A stretch of DNA of 21,952 nucleotides, taken from positions 1-21,952 of the forward strand of contig JAGWTL010000008.1 of NCBI GenBank assembly GCA_028869035.1, written 5' to 3'. The stretch is from Burkholderiales bacterium (GTDB lineage: Bacteria > Pseudomonadota > Gammaproteobacteria > Burkholderiales > Burkholderiaceae_C). The notes beneath the pieces are model-generated. The model was given only the letters and a program-made list of their open reading frames with translations, had not been told where the DNA came from and ran no database searches. A program made the position numbers and the translations under genes. Of this stretch, positions 1-7,228 are shown one piece after another (position 1 is the first letter of the stretch; every line of letters begins with the position of its first letter).

Positions 1-1342
1 CGCGGTCCTTCGCCGCGCGGATGCATTCCTTGAGATTGACCGAGGTGCGGCGCTCCTCGTCCATGATGCCCATCTTGAGCGTGTTGCGCGGCAGGCCGAG
101 CGCGTCCTCGATGCGGTCGAAGAGTTCGTTGGCGAAGCCGACTTCCTCCGGGCCATGCATCTTCGGCTTCACGATGTAGACGGAGCCCGCGCGCGAATTC
201 TTCAGCGCGCCCGCGCCCTTGAGGTCATGGAGCGCAATTGCGCTGGTCACCATGCCGTCCAGAATCCCCTCGGGAACTTCGGCGCCATTCAGCTTCACGG
301 CGTCGATGGTCATGAGATGGCCGACGTTGCGCACCAGCAGCAGCGAGCGGCCGTGCAGCTTCTTCTGCGAGCCATCGGGCGCGGTGAACACGCGGTCGGC
401 GTTGAGCCGGCGCGTCATGGCCTTGCCGCCCTTTTCGAAGGTATCGGCGAGATCGCCCTTCATCAGACCGAGCCAGTTGCGATAGGCGCCGACCTTGTCC
501 TCGGCGTCGACGCAGGCGACCGAATCCTCGCAATCCTGAATGGTGGTCAGCGCGGCTTCGAGCACAACGTCCGCGACGCCCGCCGCATCGTCCTTGCCGA
601 TGGAATGGGCACGATCGATCACGATCTCGACATGCAGCCCGTGATGGACCAGCAGGATCGATTTGGGCGACGCCGGCGCGCCGGCGTAGCCGGCGAAGGC
701 GGCCGGGTTCTTGAGGCCCGTCAGGGCGCCGTCCTTCAGCGTCACGACGAGCCTGCCGCCCTCGACCGCGTACAGCGTCGCATCGGCATGCGAGCCGTAG
801 GAGAGCGGGGCGTTGTCGTCGAGGAACCTGCGCGCCCAGGCGATCACCAGCGCGCCGCGGGCCGGGTCGTAACCCGGCTTCGCGCTCTCGCGTCCTGGCA
901 CGGCGTCAGTTCCATAAAGGGCGTCGTACAGCGAGCCCCAGCGCGCATTGGCGGCGTTGAGCGCATAGCGGGCATTCAGGATGGGCACCACCAGCTGCGG
1001 GCCGGCCTGCACGGCGAGCTCGGCGTCCACATTGCTCGTGTCGCTGTGCACTTCGTCAGGCACGGGCACCAGGTAACCGGTCTTCTCCAGGAAGGCGCGG
1101 TAGGCCTTCATGTCCTGGATGGGGCCGGGGTGGGCCTTGTGCCAGGCGTCCATCTCCAGCTGCAGGCGGTCGCGCTCGGCCAGCAGGGCGGCGTTCTTGG
1201 GGCCCAGCTCGTGGGCGATGGCGTCGAAGCCTTTCCAGAAAGTCGCGCTGCCGATGCCGGTGCCAGGCAAGACCTTGTCTTCGATGAAGCGGTACAGCTG
1301 GGTGGCGACTTGCAGCCGGTGGGCCTGGGTGCGTAGTGTCAT
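1..1342 (-). CDS. glcB: Malate synthase G, N-terminal part (runs off the left edge)
   Basis: Malate synthase G condenses glyoxylate with acetyl-CoA to give malate in the cytosolic glyoxylate bypass and in glycolate use. The frame reads from ATG (1342-1340) without a stop to the window edge, giving 447 residues of a family about 720-740 long, so the C-terminal part with the catalytic Asp is missing. The start is supported by GAGGAG about 8 bases upstream. Visible family motifs are RWGSLYDALYGTDAVP, TIQDCEDSVACVDAEDKV, VRNVGHLMT (Arg338, the position of the E. coli active-site Arg), YIVKPKMHGPEEVGF, and MDEERRTSVNLKECI near residues 427-441, which carries the metal-site Glu. The haloacid dehalogenase gene ends 25 bases upstream on the same strand, so co-transcription is possible. 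Codon use changes along the gene: the first 120 or so codons use CAC/GAC almost only, whereas the later part prefers CAT, GAT and TCG. The family call is secure. Confidence 0.95.
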   Translation of the reverse strand, partial: MTLRTQAHRLQVATQLYRFIEDKVLPGTGIGSATFWKGFDAIAHELGPKNAALLAERDRLQLEMDAWHKAHPGPIQDMKAYRAFLEKTGYLVPVPDEVHSDTSNVDAELAVQAGPQLVVPILNARYALNAANARWGSLYDALYGTDAVPGRESAKPGYDPARGALVIAWARRFLDDNAPLSYGSHADATLYAVEGGRLVVTLKDGALTGLKNPAAFAGYAGAPASPKSILLVHHGLHVEIVIDRAHSIGKDDAAGVADVVLEAALTTIQDCEDSVACVDAEDKVGAYRNWLGLMKGDLADTFEKGGKAMTRRLNADRVFTAPDGSQKKLHGRSLLLVRNVGHLMTIDAVKLNGAEVPEGILDGMVTSAIALHDLKGAGALKNSRAGSVYIVKPKMHGPEEVGFANELFDRIEDALGLPRNTLKMGIMDEERRTSVNLKECIRAAKDR

Positions 1343-1367
1343 GGTGAGAACTCCTCGAACTTAAAAA

Positions 1368-2096
1368 TCAGGGGCGGGCGGCGGGCGGGAAAAAATCCAG
1401 CACCGCGCTGAACGTGCTGCCGGTGCGCGTGGGCAAAGTGCCCAGCTCCTCGAAAGGCTGCGCATAACGGTTGACCCACAGGGTCTGGTAGCCGTACCAG
1501 GTGGCGGCCAGGGCGTCCCAGCTGTTGCTGCTGACGAAGACGATTTGCGCAGCGCGCAGGCCGGTCGCCTGCTCGCCCAGCGCGTACGCCTCGGGGTGGG
1601 TCTTGTACTTGCGCACGGCGTCCACGCTGATCACGTGGTCCAGCAGGCCGTCCAGACCCGCGCTGCGCACGGCGATGCCCAGCATCTCGGGGTCGCCGTT
1701 GGAAAGGATGCCGGTGACGATGCCACGCGCCTTCAGGGCCTGCAGCACCTCGCGGTTCTCGGGGAAGGCGCTCAGGTGGCGGTACTGGTTCATGAGCTGC
1801 AGCTCGGCCTCGGGCGTGAGCGTGAGCTTGAGGCGCCTGGCCGCGTAGCGCAGGCCGGCCTGCGTGAGCTGCCAGAAGGGCTGGTAGTGCGCGCCGTCGT
1901 TGCTGGTGGTGACCAGGCGTGTGTATTCGATCTGCTTCTCGCGCCAGAGCAGGCCCAGGGCCTCGCCCTGGCCGGGGAAGAGCTGCTCCGCCACCAGGCC
2001 GACGCTGTAGACGTCGAACAGGGTGCCATAGGCGTCGAACAGCACGGCTTGCGGCGGCTTCGACGGCTGTGAGGCGTGGGCACGGGTTTTGTCCAT
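1368..2096 (-). CDS. (S)-2-haloacid dehalogenase-type HAD hydrolase
   Basis: This 242-residue cytosolic HAD-superfamily enzyme matches haloacid dehalogenase type II, which hydrolyses L-2-haloacids to D-2-hydroxyacids. The full catalytic set can be read. The nucleophile is Asp21 in FDAYGT, with Thr25. Arg52 lies in WREKQ, the halide/substrate Arg of this family. Ser132 is in LSNG, Lys165 and Tyr171 follow in YKTHPEAY, and Ser188, Asn190 and Asp193 lie in SSNSWDA. The SSNxWDA signature separates dehalogenases from general HAD phosphatases. The ATG start at 2096 gives an extra N-terminal tail of about 15 residues, and the ribosome site is weak. A LysR gene is transcribed divergently and is the likely regulator. 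glcB lies 25 bases downstream, and glycolate or glyoxylate made from haloacetates would feed that enzyme; this link is an inference. The true substrate could be another small 2-substituted acid. Confidence 0.9.
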   Translation of the reverse strand: MDKTRAHASQPSKPPQAVLFDAYGTLFDVYSVGLVAEQLFPGQGEALGLLWREKQIEYTRLVTTSNDGAHYQPFWQLTQAGLRYAARRLKLTLTPEAELQLMNQYRHLSAFPENREVLQALKARGIVTGILSNGDPEMLGIAVRSAGLDGLLDHVISVDAVRKYKTHPEAYALGEQATGLRAAQIVFVSSNSWDALAATWYGYQTLWVNRYAQPFEELGTLPTRTGSTFSAVLDFFPPAARP

Positions 2097-2111
2097 GCCT
2101 GAACTCTATTT

Positions 2112-2176
2112 GATACTTTGCAAACCATTAATACAAAAATAATTCATAAATTGAGAACAAAAAGTATCGAATCGAT
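2112..2176. promoter_or_regulatory. Candidate operator region of the divergent dehalogenase/LysR promoters
   Basis: The AT-rich part of the divergent intergenic region holds an inverted pair GATACTTT (2112-2119) and AAAGTATC (2161-2168). The right arm overlaps an 11-base palindrome ATCGA-A-TCGAT (2166-2176). LysR regulators usually bind such dyads between divergent genes. The pattern is seen directly; the operator role is inferred. Confidence 0.4.
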
Positions 2177-2190
2177 TTTTGGAGCCAGAA

Positions 2191-2275
2191 ATGCCGGAAA
2201 CGGCATAATCAAGGCGCTCGATGGCATCGGACCATCAATCGACGCCTTCTTTCATGATCTGTCGTGTTTTGACAG
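2191..2275. promoter_or_regulatory. Three consecutive hairpins in the LysR leader region
   Basis: Three inverted repeats follow one another before the LysR start. The first is ATGCCG-GAAA-CGGCAT (2191-2206), a 6-bp stem with a GNRA-type loop. The second is AAGGCG (2211-2216) pairing with CGCCTT (2243-2248), continued by TCGAT/ATCGA after a one-base bulge. The third is CTGTC (2259-2263) pairing with GACAG (2271-2275). They could be leader RNA structures or protein-binding dyads. No T-run follows, so simple termination is unlikely. Confidence 0.4.
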
Positions 2276-2284
2276 TAAATTTTG

Positions 2285-3193
2285 ATGAACATGCCTTTTG
2301 ATCTGGTCGACCTGCGCCTCATGGTGCGGATCGCCGAAGCCGACAGCCTGACCAAGGGGGCCGAGGCGGCCCATATGTCCGCCCCGGCCGCCAGCACCCG
2401 GATCAAGAACCTGGAGGAAAGCCTGGGCGTCAAGCTGCTGCACCGCAGCTCCCAGGGCGTGACGCTCACGCCGCCGGGCCAGGCCCTGGTGCACCACGCG
2501 CGCCTGGTGCTGGGCCAGCTGGAGCACCTGCGTACCGACCTGCAGGAGTACGCGCGGGGCATCCGCGGCCATCTGCGGGTGCATGCCAACACCACGGCCC
2601 TGGGCGAGTTTTTGCCGCCCGTGCTGCGCCGCTACCTGCTGGCCCACCCGGACGTGAACGTGGACCTGCAGGAGCGCCTGAGCCACGACATCGTGCGCGC
2701 GGTGTCCGAGGGCCAGACCGACATCGGCATCGTGGCCGGCCTGGTGCGCACCGAGAACCTGCAGGTGCTGCCCTACCGGCGCGACCGCCTGGTGCTGGTC
2801 GTGCCGCGCGGCCACGCGCTGGCCGGCGCCAGCGCCGTGAGCTTTGCCGACACGCTGGACTTCGACCACATCGGCCTGGCCGAGAGCAGCGCCATCCGCG
2901 CCTTTTTGCAGCAGATCTGCGAGGGCCTGCACCGCCCCATGCAGCAGCGCATCCAGGTCAGCAACTTCGAGGCCGCCTGCCGCATGGTGGAGGCCGCCGT
3001 GGGCGTGGCCATCCTGCCGGGTTCGGCCGCGCACCGGCATGCGCAGACCATGGCCATCAGCATCGTGCCCCTGGCCGATCCCTGGGCCGAACGCGTCCTG
3101 CAGATCGTGGTGCGCAGTCTGGACGCGCTGCCGGCCTATGCAAGGGAGTTGGTGGATCTGCTGGTGGAGGATGCGCGGCTGACGGCGCCTTGA
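2285..3193 (+). CDS. LysR-family transcriptional regulator
   Basis: This 302-residue LysR-type regulator has an N-terminal winged helix-turn-helix (about residues 4-62, with LVDLRLMVRIAEADSLTKGA and the typical LGVKLLHRSSQGVTLTPPG) and a periplasmic-binding-like effector domain from about residue 90 to the end. ATG 2285 was chosen; ATG 2291 is equally possible and TTG 2282 lies just upstream, with no good Shine-Dalgarno sequence before any of them. It is divergent from the dehalogenase gene, the usual LysR arrangement, so it probably controls that gene and perhaps glcB. The length is normal for the family. The effector cannot be read from sequence, but a small carboxylate is the natural guess from the neighbour. 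Confidence 0.93.
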   Translation: MNMPFDLVDLRLMVRIAEADSLTKGAEAAHMSAPAASTRIKNLEESLGVKLLHRSSQGVTLTPPGQALVHHARLVLGQLEHLRTDLQEYARGIRGHLRVHANTTALGEFLPPVLRRYLLAHPDVNVDLQERLSHDIVRAVSEGQTDIGIVAGLVRTENLQVLPYRRDRLVLVVPRGHALAGASAVSFADTLDFDHIGLAESSAIRAFLQQICEGLHRPMQQRIQVSNFEAACRMVEAAVGVAILPGSAAHRHAQTMAISIVPLADPWAERVLQIVVRSLDALPAYARELVDLLVEDARLTAP

Positions 3194-3195
3194 GA

Positions 3196-3241
3196 CCCCG
3201 CAGCAGCACCCTGCCGGGGCCCCTACGCTTGGTTACGCTTG
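3196..3241. other. Intergenic hairpin and short direct repeat after the LysR gene
   Basis: Directly after the LysR stop, CCCCGCAG (3196-3203) can pair with CTGCCGGGG (3211-3219) with one bulge, which might aid termination although no T-run follows. TACGCTTG then occurs twice (3224-3231 and 3234-3241). Nothing else is recognisable between here and the small gene at 3349. Confidence 0.3.
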
Positions 3242-3348
3242 ATACGGGATATGCATTGTCGGCCGGAGGCCATCTCAAGACAATGGACAAACGTCAGCGG
3301 CAAAAGCTGTCTTTGCCCTGACGCCTTACCCACCCCGCACCTCACATC

Positions 3349-3537
3349 ATGCTGCTCCGATTCAAGATCACGCTCCTGGCCGCCTTTGTCCTGTTCACCC
3401 TGCTGGGCATGGCCGCGCCCAATATGAAGGCACTGCTCATCGGCATCGTTGCATTGCTCGTGTCGCTCGCCATAGCCATCACCAACTTTGTGATCGCCGA
3501 GCACGAGGCCGAACGCGAACTGCATTCGTCCTTCTGA
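3349..3537 (+). CDS. Small two-helix membrane protein, function unknown
   Basis: A 62-residue reading frame has two clear hydrophobic helices (about residues 6-22 and 28-48) joined by a short PNMK turn, and a charged C-terminal tail EHEAERELHSSF. Third codon positions are mostly G or C, like neighbouring genes, which supports a real gene. No obvious ribosome site precedes ATG 3349. It is convergent with the metal-dependent hydrolase gene. I do not recognise a family, and the presence of a protein rests on composition and hydrophobic pattern only. Confidence 0.5.
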   Translation: MLLRFKITLLAAFVLFTLLGMAAPNMKALLIGIVALLVSLAIAITNFVIAEHEAERELHSSF

Positions 3538-3559
3538 GGACAACCCCCGTCCGGCCAAC

Positions 3560-4378
3560 TCAGCCTCCCACCACGGTGTAGGCGCTACGGTGGGCCTCCA
3601 GCCAGTCGCGTGAGGCCTGCGCATCATGCTGCGACGGATGGAAATCCGGGCGCCAGTAGTCGCGCCAGGGCCGGAAGGTGCCACGCACCAGGCCCTGTTT
3701 GCCCAGGAGAAAGCTGGCCGCGCTGGTCCAGGTGCGCCAGCGCCAGAGCGTGCCGTCGCGCCGCAGGTTCAGCGCCGTCTGGCGCAGCAGGTCGCTCATG
3801 AAAAGCACCGTGACACGGCGAAACCAGGTGCGACGCCAGGCCTCGTTGCCCCCCAGGGCCCGGTAGAGATCGAAGGCCACATTGCGATGCTCTGACTCCT
3901 CGGCGCTGTGCCACAGCCACAGGGTGGCCAGCCGGTGGTCTTCGCCGCCGAGCCACAGCGGGTTCTTCAGCAGCCAGTCGGCAAAGATGGCGGTGAAGTG
4001 CTCGTTGGCGGCCGTAATGCCCAGCGGGTGCCGCGGGTCGATGTTCTCAAGCTGTCTGAGGCGTTCCTGCGCGCGCGGGCCCCAGCGGTTCTCCAGCCCC
4101 AGTTTTTCCAGGTGCTGGTTGTACAGCGCGTGCAGGCGCCGGTGGGTGGCCTCCTGTCCCACAAAACCCTGCACCTCCGCGTGGTACTGCGCCTGCACGT
4201 CGGCCGGCAGGGCCTTGTAGCCCTGGCGCACGGCGTCGATGAAAAACTGCTCGCCCATGGGGAAACTCATGGACAGGGCGTTGAAGAAAGCGGTGCGGAA
4301 CGGGTCGCCCGCGCACCAGTGGCGCGCCATGGGCGCGTCCATGTCCACAAGCAGGCGGCGTACAACAAGGTCGGTCAT
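3560..4378 (-). CDS. Predicted metal-dependent hydrolase (PF10118 family)
   Basis: This 272-residue protein matches the PF10118/COG3687 family, annotated as metal-dependent hydrolases and built like a ferritin-type helical bundle with a likely two-metal site. Candidate ligands are Glu43 in FPMGEQFF, Glu76 and His79 in GQEATHRRLH, Glu126 in NEHFTAIFADW, and Glu161 and His164 in WHSAEESEHRNVAFDLY. The last segment is the family hallmark. The N-terminus (TDLVVRRLLVDMD) lacks a signal peptide, so a cytosolic location is likely, although the hydrophobic C-terminal half could touch membrane. It stands alone between convergent and tandem neighbours, so context gives no substrate. The biochemical role of this family is not settled. 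Confidence 0.85.
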   Translation of the reverse strand: MTDLVVRRLLVDMDAPMARHWCAGDPFRTAFFNALSMSFPMGEQFFIDAVRQGYKALPADVQAQYHAEVQGFVGQEATHRRLHALYNQHLEKLGLENRWGPRAQERLRQLENIDPRHPLGITAANEHFTAIFADWLLKNPLWLGGEDHRLATLWLWHSAEESEHRNVAFDLYRALGGNEAWRRTWFRRVTVLFMSDLLRQTALNLRRDGTLWRWRTWTSAASFLLGKQGLVRGTFRPWRDYWRPDFHPSQHDAQASRDWLEAHRSAYTVVGG

Positions 4379-4537
4379 GGTCAGGGCGGCAGAGGGACGA
4401 TGCTGGCGAAAACGGGACGGGCTGCGAAGGCCGGGCAGCTGCGGTCGGCGCGCACCAGCGCAAGCTCGGGGCAGAAACGCCGGGCTGGCCCGGCGTCTGG
4501 ATGGACGCTTATCGAGCTGGCCTATCAGAACTTGATT

Positions 4538-4587
4538 CCGTTCGGGCCGAGCCTGTCAAAGCCCTTCGACAGGCTCGGGGCGAACGG
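4538..4587. repeat. Palindromic intergenic repeat, copy A
   Basis: A 50-base inverted repeat lies downstream of the Bug gene stop. Outer arms are CCGTTCG/CGAACGG (4538-4544 and 4581-4587) and inner arms are CCGAGCCTGTC/GACAGGCTCGG around a 10-base loop. It is one of three related copies in the window, all outside genes. The rest of the 4379-4624 gap shows nothing else that I recognise. Confidence 0.85.
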
Positions 4588-4624
4588 GTTCAAGTTGAAC
4601 AGTGCCGACTCGATAACGTGAAGT

Positions 4625-5617
4625 TCAATCGGCGAACTGCCCCGCCGCACGGATGGCCTTGCCCCACTTGTCCACCTCGGCGACCAGCCAGGCGCGCTGG
4701 CCTTCCGAGGTCTGACGCGCTGCGGGCGGGATCTCGCCGCCAAGGTCGGCCATGCGGCTGACGAAAACCGGGTCCTTGAGAGCGGTGCGCAGGGCGTCGC
4801 CGAACTTCTGCACCACGGCTGCCGGCGTGCCCTTGGGCGCGTAGACGCCGTGCCAGACGATGACCTCGAAGTCCTTGAGGCCGCCTTCATCCAGTGTGGG
4901 TGCGTCGGGCAGGGCCTTGATGCGCTGCTTGCTGGTCACGCCGTACATCTTGACGGTGCCGGCCTTGATGTGCGGCACGGTGTTGGTGGTCTGGTCGCAG
5001 AGCAGGTCGACCTGGCCGCCCAGCAGGGCATTGAGCGCGGGGCCCGTGCCCTGGAAAGGCACGGTGGTCACTGTCACCCCCAGGGCCTGCTGGAACAGTG
5101 TGCCGCACAGGTGCGAGACAGCCCCCAGGCCGGCGTTGGCCAGGTTGATCTTGCTGGCGTTGGCCTTGATGTAGCTCATCAGCTCGCCCAGGTTCGTGGC
5201 CGGCATGTCCTTGCGCGCGAGCAGGGTCATGGGCACATCCACCACATTGCCGACGTGTTCGAAATCGCTCACGGGGTTGTAGGCCAGCTTGCGGTACAGG
5301 GCCGGCGCGGTGGCCATGCCGTTGTGGTGGATCAGGAAGGTGTAGCCATCGGCCGGCGCCTTCATCACATAACTGGCCGCGATGGTGCCACCCGCGCCGA
5401 TCTTGTTTTCCACCACCACGCTCTGCCCCAGGGATTTGGTCATGGTGGCGGCCAGGGTGCGGGCCACGATGTCGGTGGGACCGCCTGCCGCAAAGGGCAC
5501 GACCAGCGTGACCGGCCTGGTCGGATAGGCCTGGGCCAGGGCCAGGCCGCTGCCCAGCGCCAGGGCGGAAGCCACGGCGGCGACGGTGAAGATTCTGCGT
5601 TTCAGTTTCAGGTTCAT
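4625..5617 (-). CDS. Bug-family (TctC-like) periplasmic solute-binding protein
   Basis: This is a 330-residue member of the Bug/TctC family, the periplasmic receptors of tripartite tricarboxylate transporters, which bind small carboxylates or related compounds. A signal peptide is clear: MNLKLKRR followed by a hydrophobic core, with cleavage near LALA-QA (about residue 28-30). Family motifs are YPTRPVTLVVPFAAGGPTD, VVVENKIGAGGTIA, ADGYTFLIHH, the QGTGPALNALLGGQVDLL stretch and the KALPDAPTLDEGG stretch near 240. No tctA or tctB genes are nearby, as is usual for orphan Bug genes in Burkholderiales. It is the last gene of the five-gene catabolic run on this strand and probably captures that pathway's substrate. 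Two TAGGGATGAC direct repeats lie about 100 bases upstream. Confidence 0.93.
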   Translation of the reverse strand: MNLKLKRRIFTVAAVASALALGSGLALAQAYPTRPVTLVVPFAAGGPTDIVARTLAATMTKSLGQSVVVENKIGAGGTIAASYVMKAPADGYTFLIHHNGMATAPALYRKLAYNPVSDFEHVGNVVDVPMTLLARKDMPATNLGELMSYIKANASKINLANAGLGAVSHLCGTLFQQALGVTVTTVPFQGTGPALNALLGGQVDLLCDQTTNTVPHIKAGTVKMYGVTSKQRIKALPDAPTLDEGGLKDFEVIVWHGVYAPKGTPAAVVQKFGDALRTALKDPVFVSRMADLGGEIPPAARQTSEGQRAWLVAEVDKWGKAIRAAGQFAD

Positions 5618-5710
5618 GGTGTGTCGTCCTCTTTCTTGGATGAATGGATATCTCCCTTTTCTTTCTTATGGCGCCTATGCTCGCCCATATGCGGCAGAGG
5701 AACAAGCCGG

Positions 5711-5733
5711 GTCATCCCTAAGAGTCATCCCTA
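5711..5733 (-). promoter_or_regulatory. Direct repeats upstream of the Bug gene, candidate operator
   Basis: TAGGGATGAC (read on the minus strand) occurs twice, at 5724-5733 and 5711-5720, with a 13-base period. They lie about 94-116 bases upstream of the Bug start, inside the 158-base gap after the MmgE/PrpD gene. They may mark a separate promoter or activator site for the Bug gene. The repeat is seen; the function is inferred. Confidence 0.35.
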
Positions 5734-5775
5734 GGATTTAGGCTCATGGACCCAGGGGATTTGGAGCACCCGCCC

Positions 5776-7131
5776 TCAACCCAGCAGGCGCCCCAACTTC
5801 GGTGCATCGGCGATGGCCCAGAGCCGGGCCATGGCGGCACGCATCTCGACCTCCGTGGCCCCGCCGTGGTACAGGGCCAGGCGCAGGGCCTTGTCTTCGA
5901 GCTCGGGGCGCGTGAGCGTGTTGCCCGGGTCGCCCTTGGGCTCGTCCACATGGCCCTGCAGCACACGGCCATCGTTGGTTTCCACGCGCACCTTGCCGAT
6001 CCAGCGCGCGGGGTAGGCACCGTCCACCTCGGGGTCCAGTTCCATGACGACCTTGTCATGGAAGGACTTCACTTCACCGGCCTTGAAGCTGGCATCGAAT
6101 TCGCTCAGGCCCGCGCGGCCCAGCACGGCCACCAGGCCCAGCACCGTGCCCATGCTGAACTTGCTCTGGTGCACGGTTTGCGGATCGGTCACGGGGCCGA
6201 GCACATCGATGGCGCCCTGGTGCACGAGGGCGGTGACACGCTTCACGTCAGCGGCCTTCAGCTTGTTTTGCTGCAGCACCTGCTGCAAGGCGTCAGCTGC
6301 CGGGTGTGTGTGGCGGCAGGAGGCGTGGAACTTGAACGAGGTCTCCGCAGTGGTCCAGCGCGTGCCCAGGCCGTCGCTCAACCTGTTCACGTCCGCATCG
6401 CTCGACATGCCGGCCGCCAGGCCCTGCGGGCCTTCGAGGATGCGGCGCGCGCCGGTGAAACCATTTCGCGCGAGGTAAGCCGCCGTCAGGCCGGCGCCGA
6501 CCGCGTGCGCCGTGTGCAGTTGCTTGGAGTCGGCCGCGTCGCGCAGGAATTCCCACAGGCCGGCGGACTGCGTGCCGGCTGAGCCGAACGCATGGAGCAT
6601 CTGCTCGGGTGTGAGCTTGAGCAGATGGCCCACGGCCGCGGCGGCGGCCAGGGTGCCGGCCGTGCCCGTGGTGTGAAAGACCTTGTAGTGCGAACGACCG
6701 AGGAATTCGCCCACGCGGATGCCGACCTCGTAACCCGCGACGCAGGCCGTGAGCAACTCTTTGCCGCTGCGGCCCAGGGCCTGCGCCACGGCCAGGGCCG
6801 GCGGGAAGACCACGGTGGCCGGGTGGAAGACCGAGCCGTTGTGCACATCGTCCTGCTCAGCCACGTGCGAAGCCGCGGCATTGGCCATGGCGGCCAGCAA
6901 GGGGCTGCTGGTGCGGCGATGGATCAGGACCTCGCTCGGGCCATCTGTGGGCCCCATGCTCTCGACGAAGGCGGCGAGGATTTCGACCGCGCGCGCGTTC
7001 TTGCCTGCGAGGCAGGAGCCGAACCAGTCGAGCAGCAGGTCTTCGGTGCGGCGGATGACGGGGACGGGGATGGACTCGAATGCCAGTGTGGCGGCGAATT
7101 CGGCAAGTGTGGCAGTGCTCGGGGTTGTCAT
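5776..7131 (-). CDS. MmgE/PrpD family protein
   Basis: The 451-residue protein belongs to the MmgE/PrpD superfamily, which includes 2-methylcitrate dehydratase and cis-aconitate decarboxylase. Typical features are the N-terminal helical domain with LLLDWFGSCLAG, the EQDDVHNGSVFHPATVVFPPA stretch (about residues 91-111), GYEVGIRVGEFLG, FHTTGTAGTLAAAAAVG, the SFKFHASCRHTHPAADAL stretch, and a smaller C-terminal lid domain. There is no signal peptide, so it acts in the cytosol. It lies between the CaiB-type transferase gene and the Bug gene on the same strand, separated from the former by palindromic repeat copy B. A decarboxylase, dehydratase or isomerase acting on a dicarboxylate of the pathway is plausible; sequence alone does not choose between these. 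Confidence 0.9.
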   Translation of the reverse strand: MTTPSTATLAEFAATLAFESIPVPVIRRTEDLLLDWFGSCLAGKNARAVEILAAFVESMGPTDGPSEVLIHRRTSSPLLAAMANAAASHVAEQDDVHNGSVFHPATVVFPPALAVAQALGRSGKELLTACVAGYEVGIRVGEFLGRSHYKVFHTTGTAGTLAAAAAVGHLLKLTPEQMLHAFGSAGTQSAGLWEFLRDAADSKQLHTAHAVGAGLTAAYLARNGFTGARRILEGPQGLAAGMSSDADVNRLSDGLGTRWTTAETSFKFHASCRHTHPAADALQQVLQQNKLKAADVKRVTALVHQGAIDVLGPVTDPQTVHQSKFSMGTVLGLVAVLGRAGLSEFDASFKAGEVKSFHDKVVMELDPEVDGAYPARWIGKVRVETNDGRVLQGHVDEPKGDPGNTLTRPELEDKALRLALYHGGATEVEMRAAMARLWAIADAPKLGRLLG

Positions 7132-7154
7132 GGTAGTGGAAGAAGAAAGTGATG

Positions 7155-7212
7155 CGTTCGGGCTGAGCCTGTCGAAGCCCTCGTCAGCCCTTCGACAGGC
7201 TCAGGGCGAACG
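7155..7212. repeat. Palindromic intergenic repeat, copy B
   Basis: A 58-base inverted repeat lies between the CoA-transferase stop and the MmgE/PrpD start. Outer arms are CGTTCG/CGAACG, and the inner part TGAGCCTGTCGAA pairs with TTCGACAGGCTCA. It is the same family as copies A and C. Lying inside a likely operon, it would be transcribed as a stable hairpin. Confidence 0.85.
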
Positions 7213-7228
7213 GAGGGGTTGCGTGTCG

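Noticed and set aside
2269..2297. TTGACA at 2269-2274 as a -35 element for the LysR gene
   Set aside because: No -10 element lies at suitable spacing, and the start codon falls where it should be.
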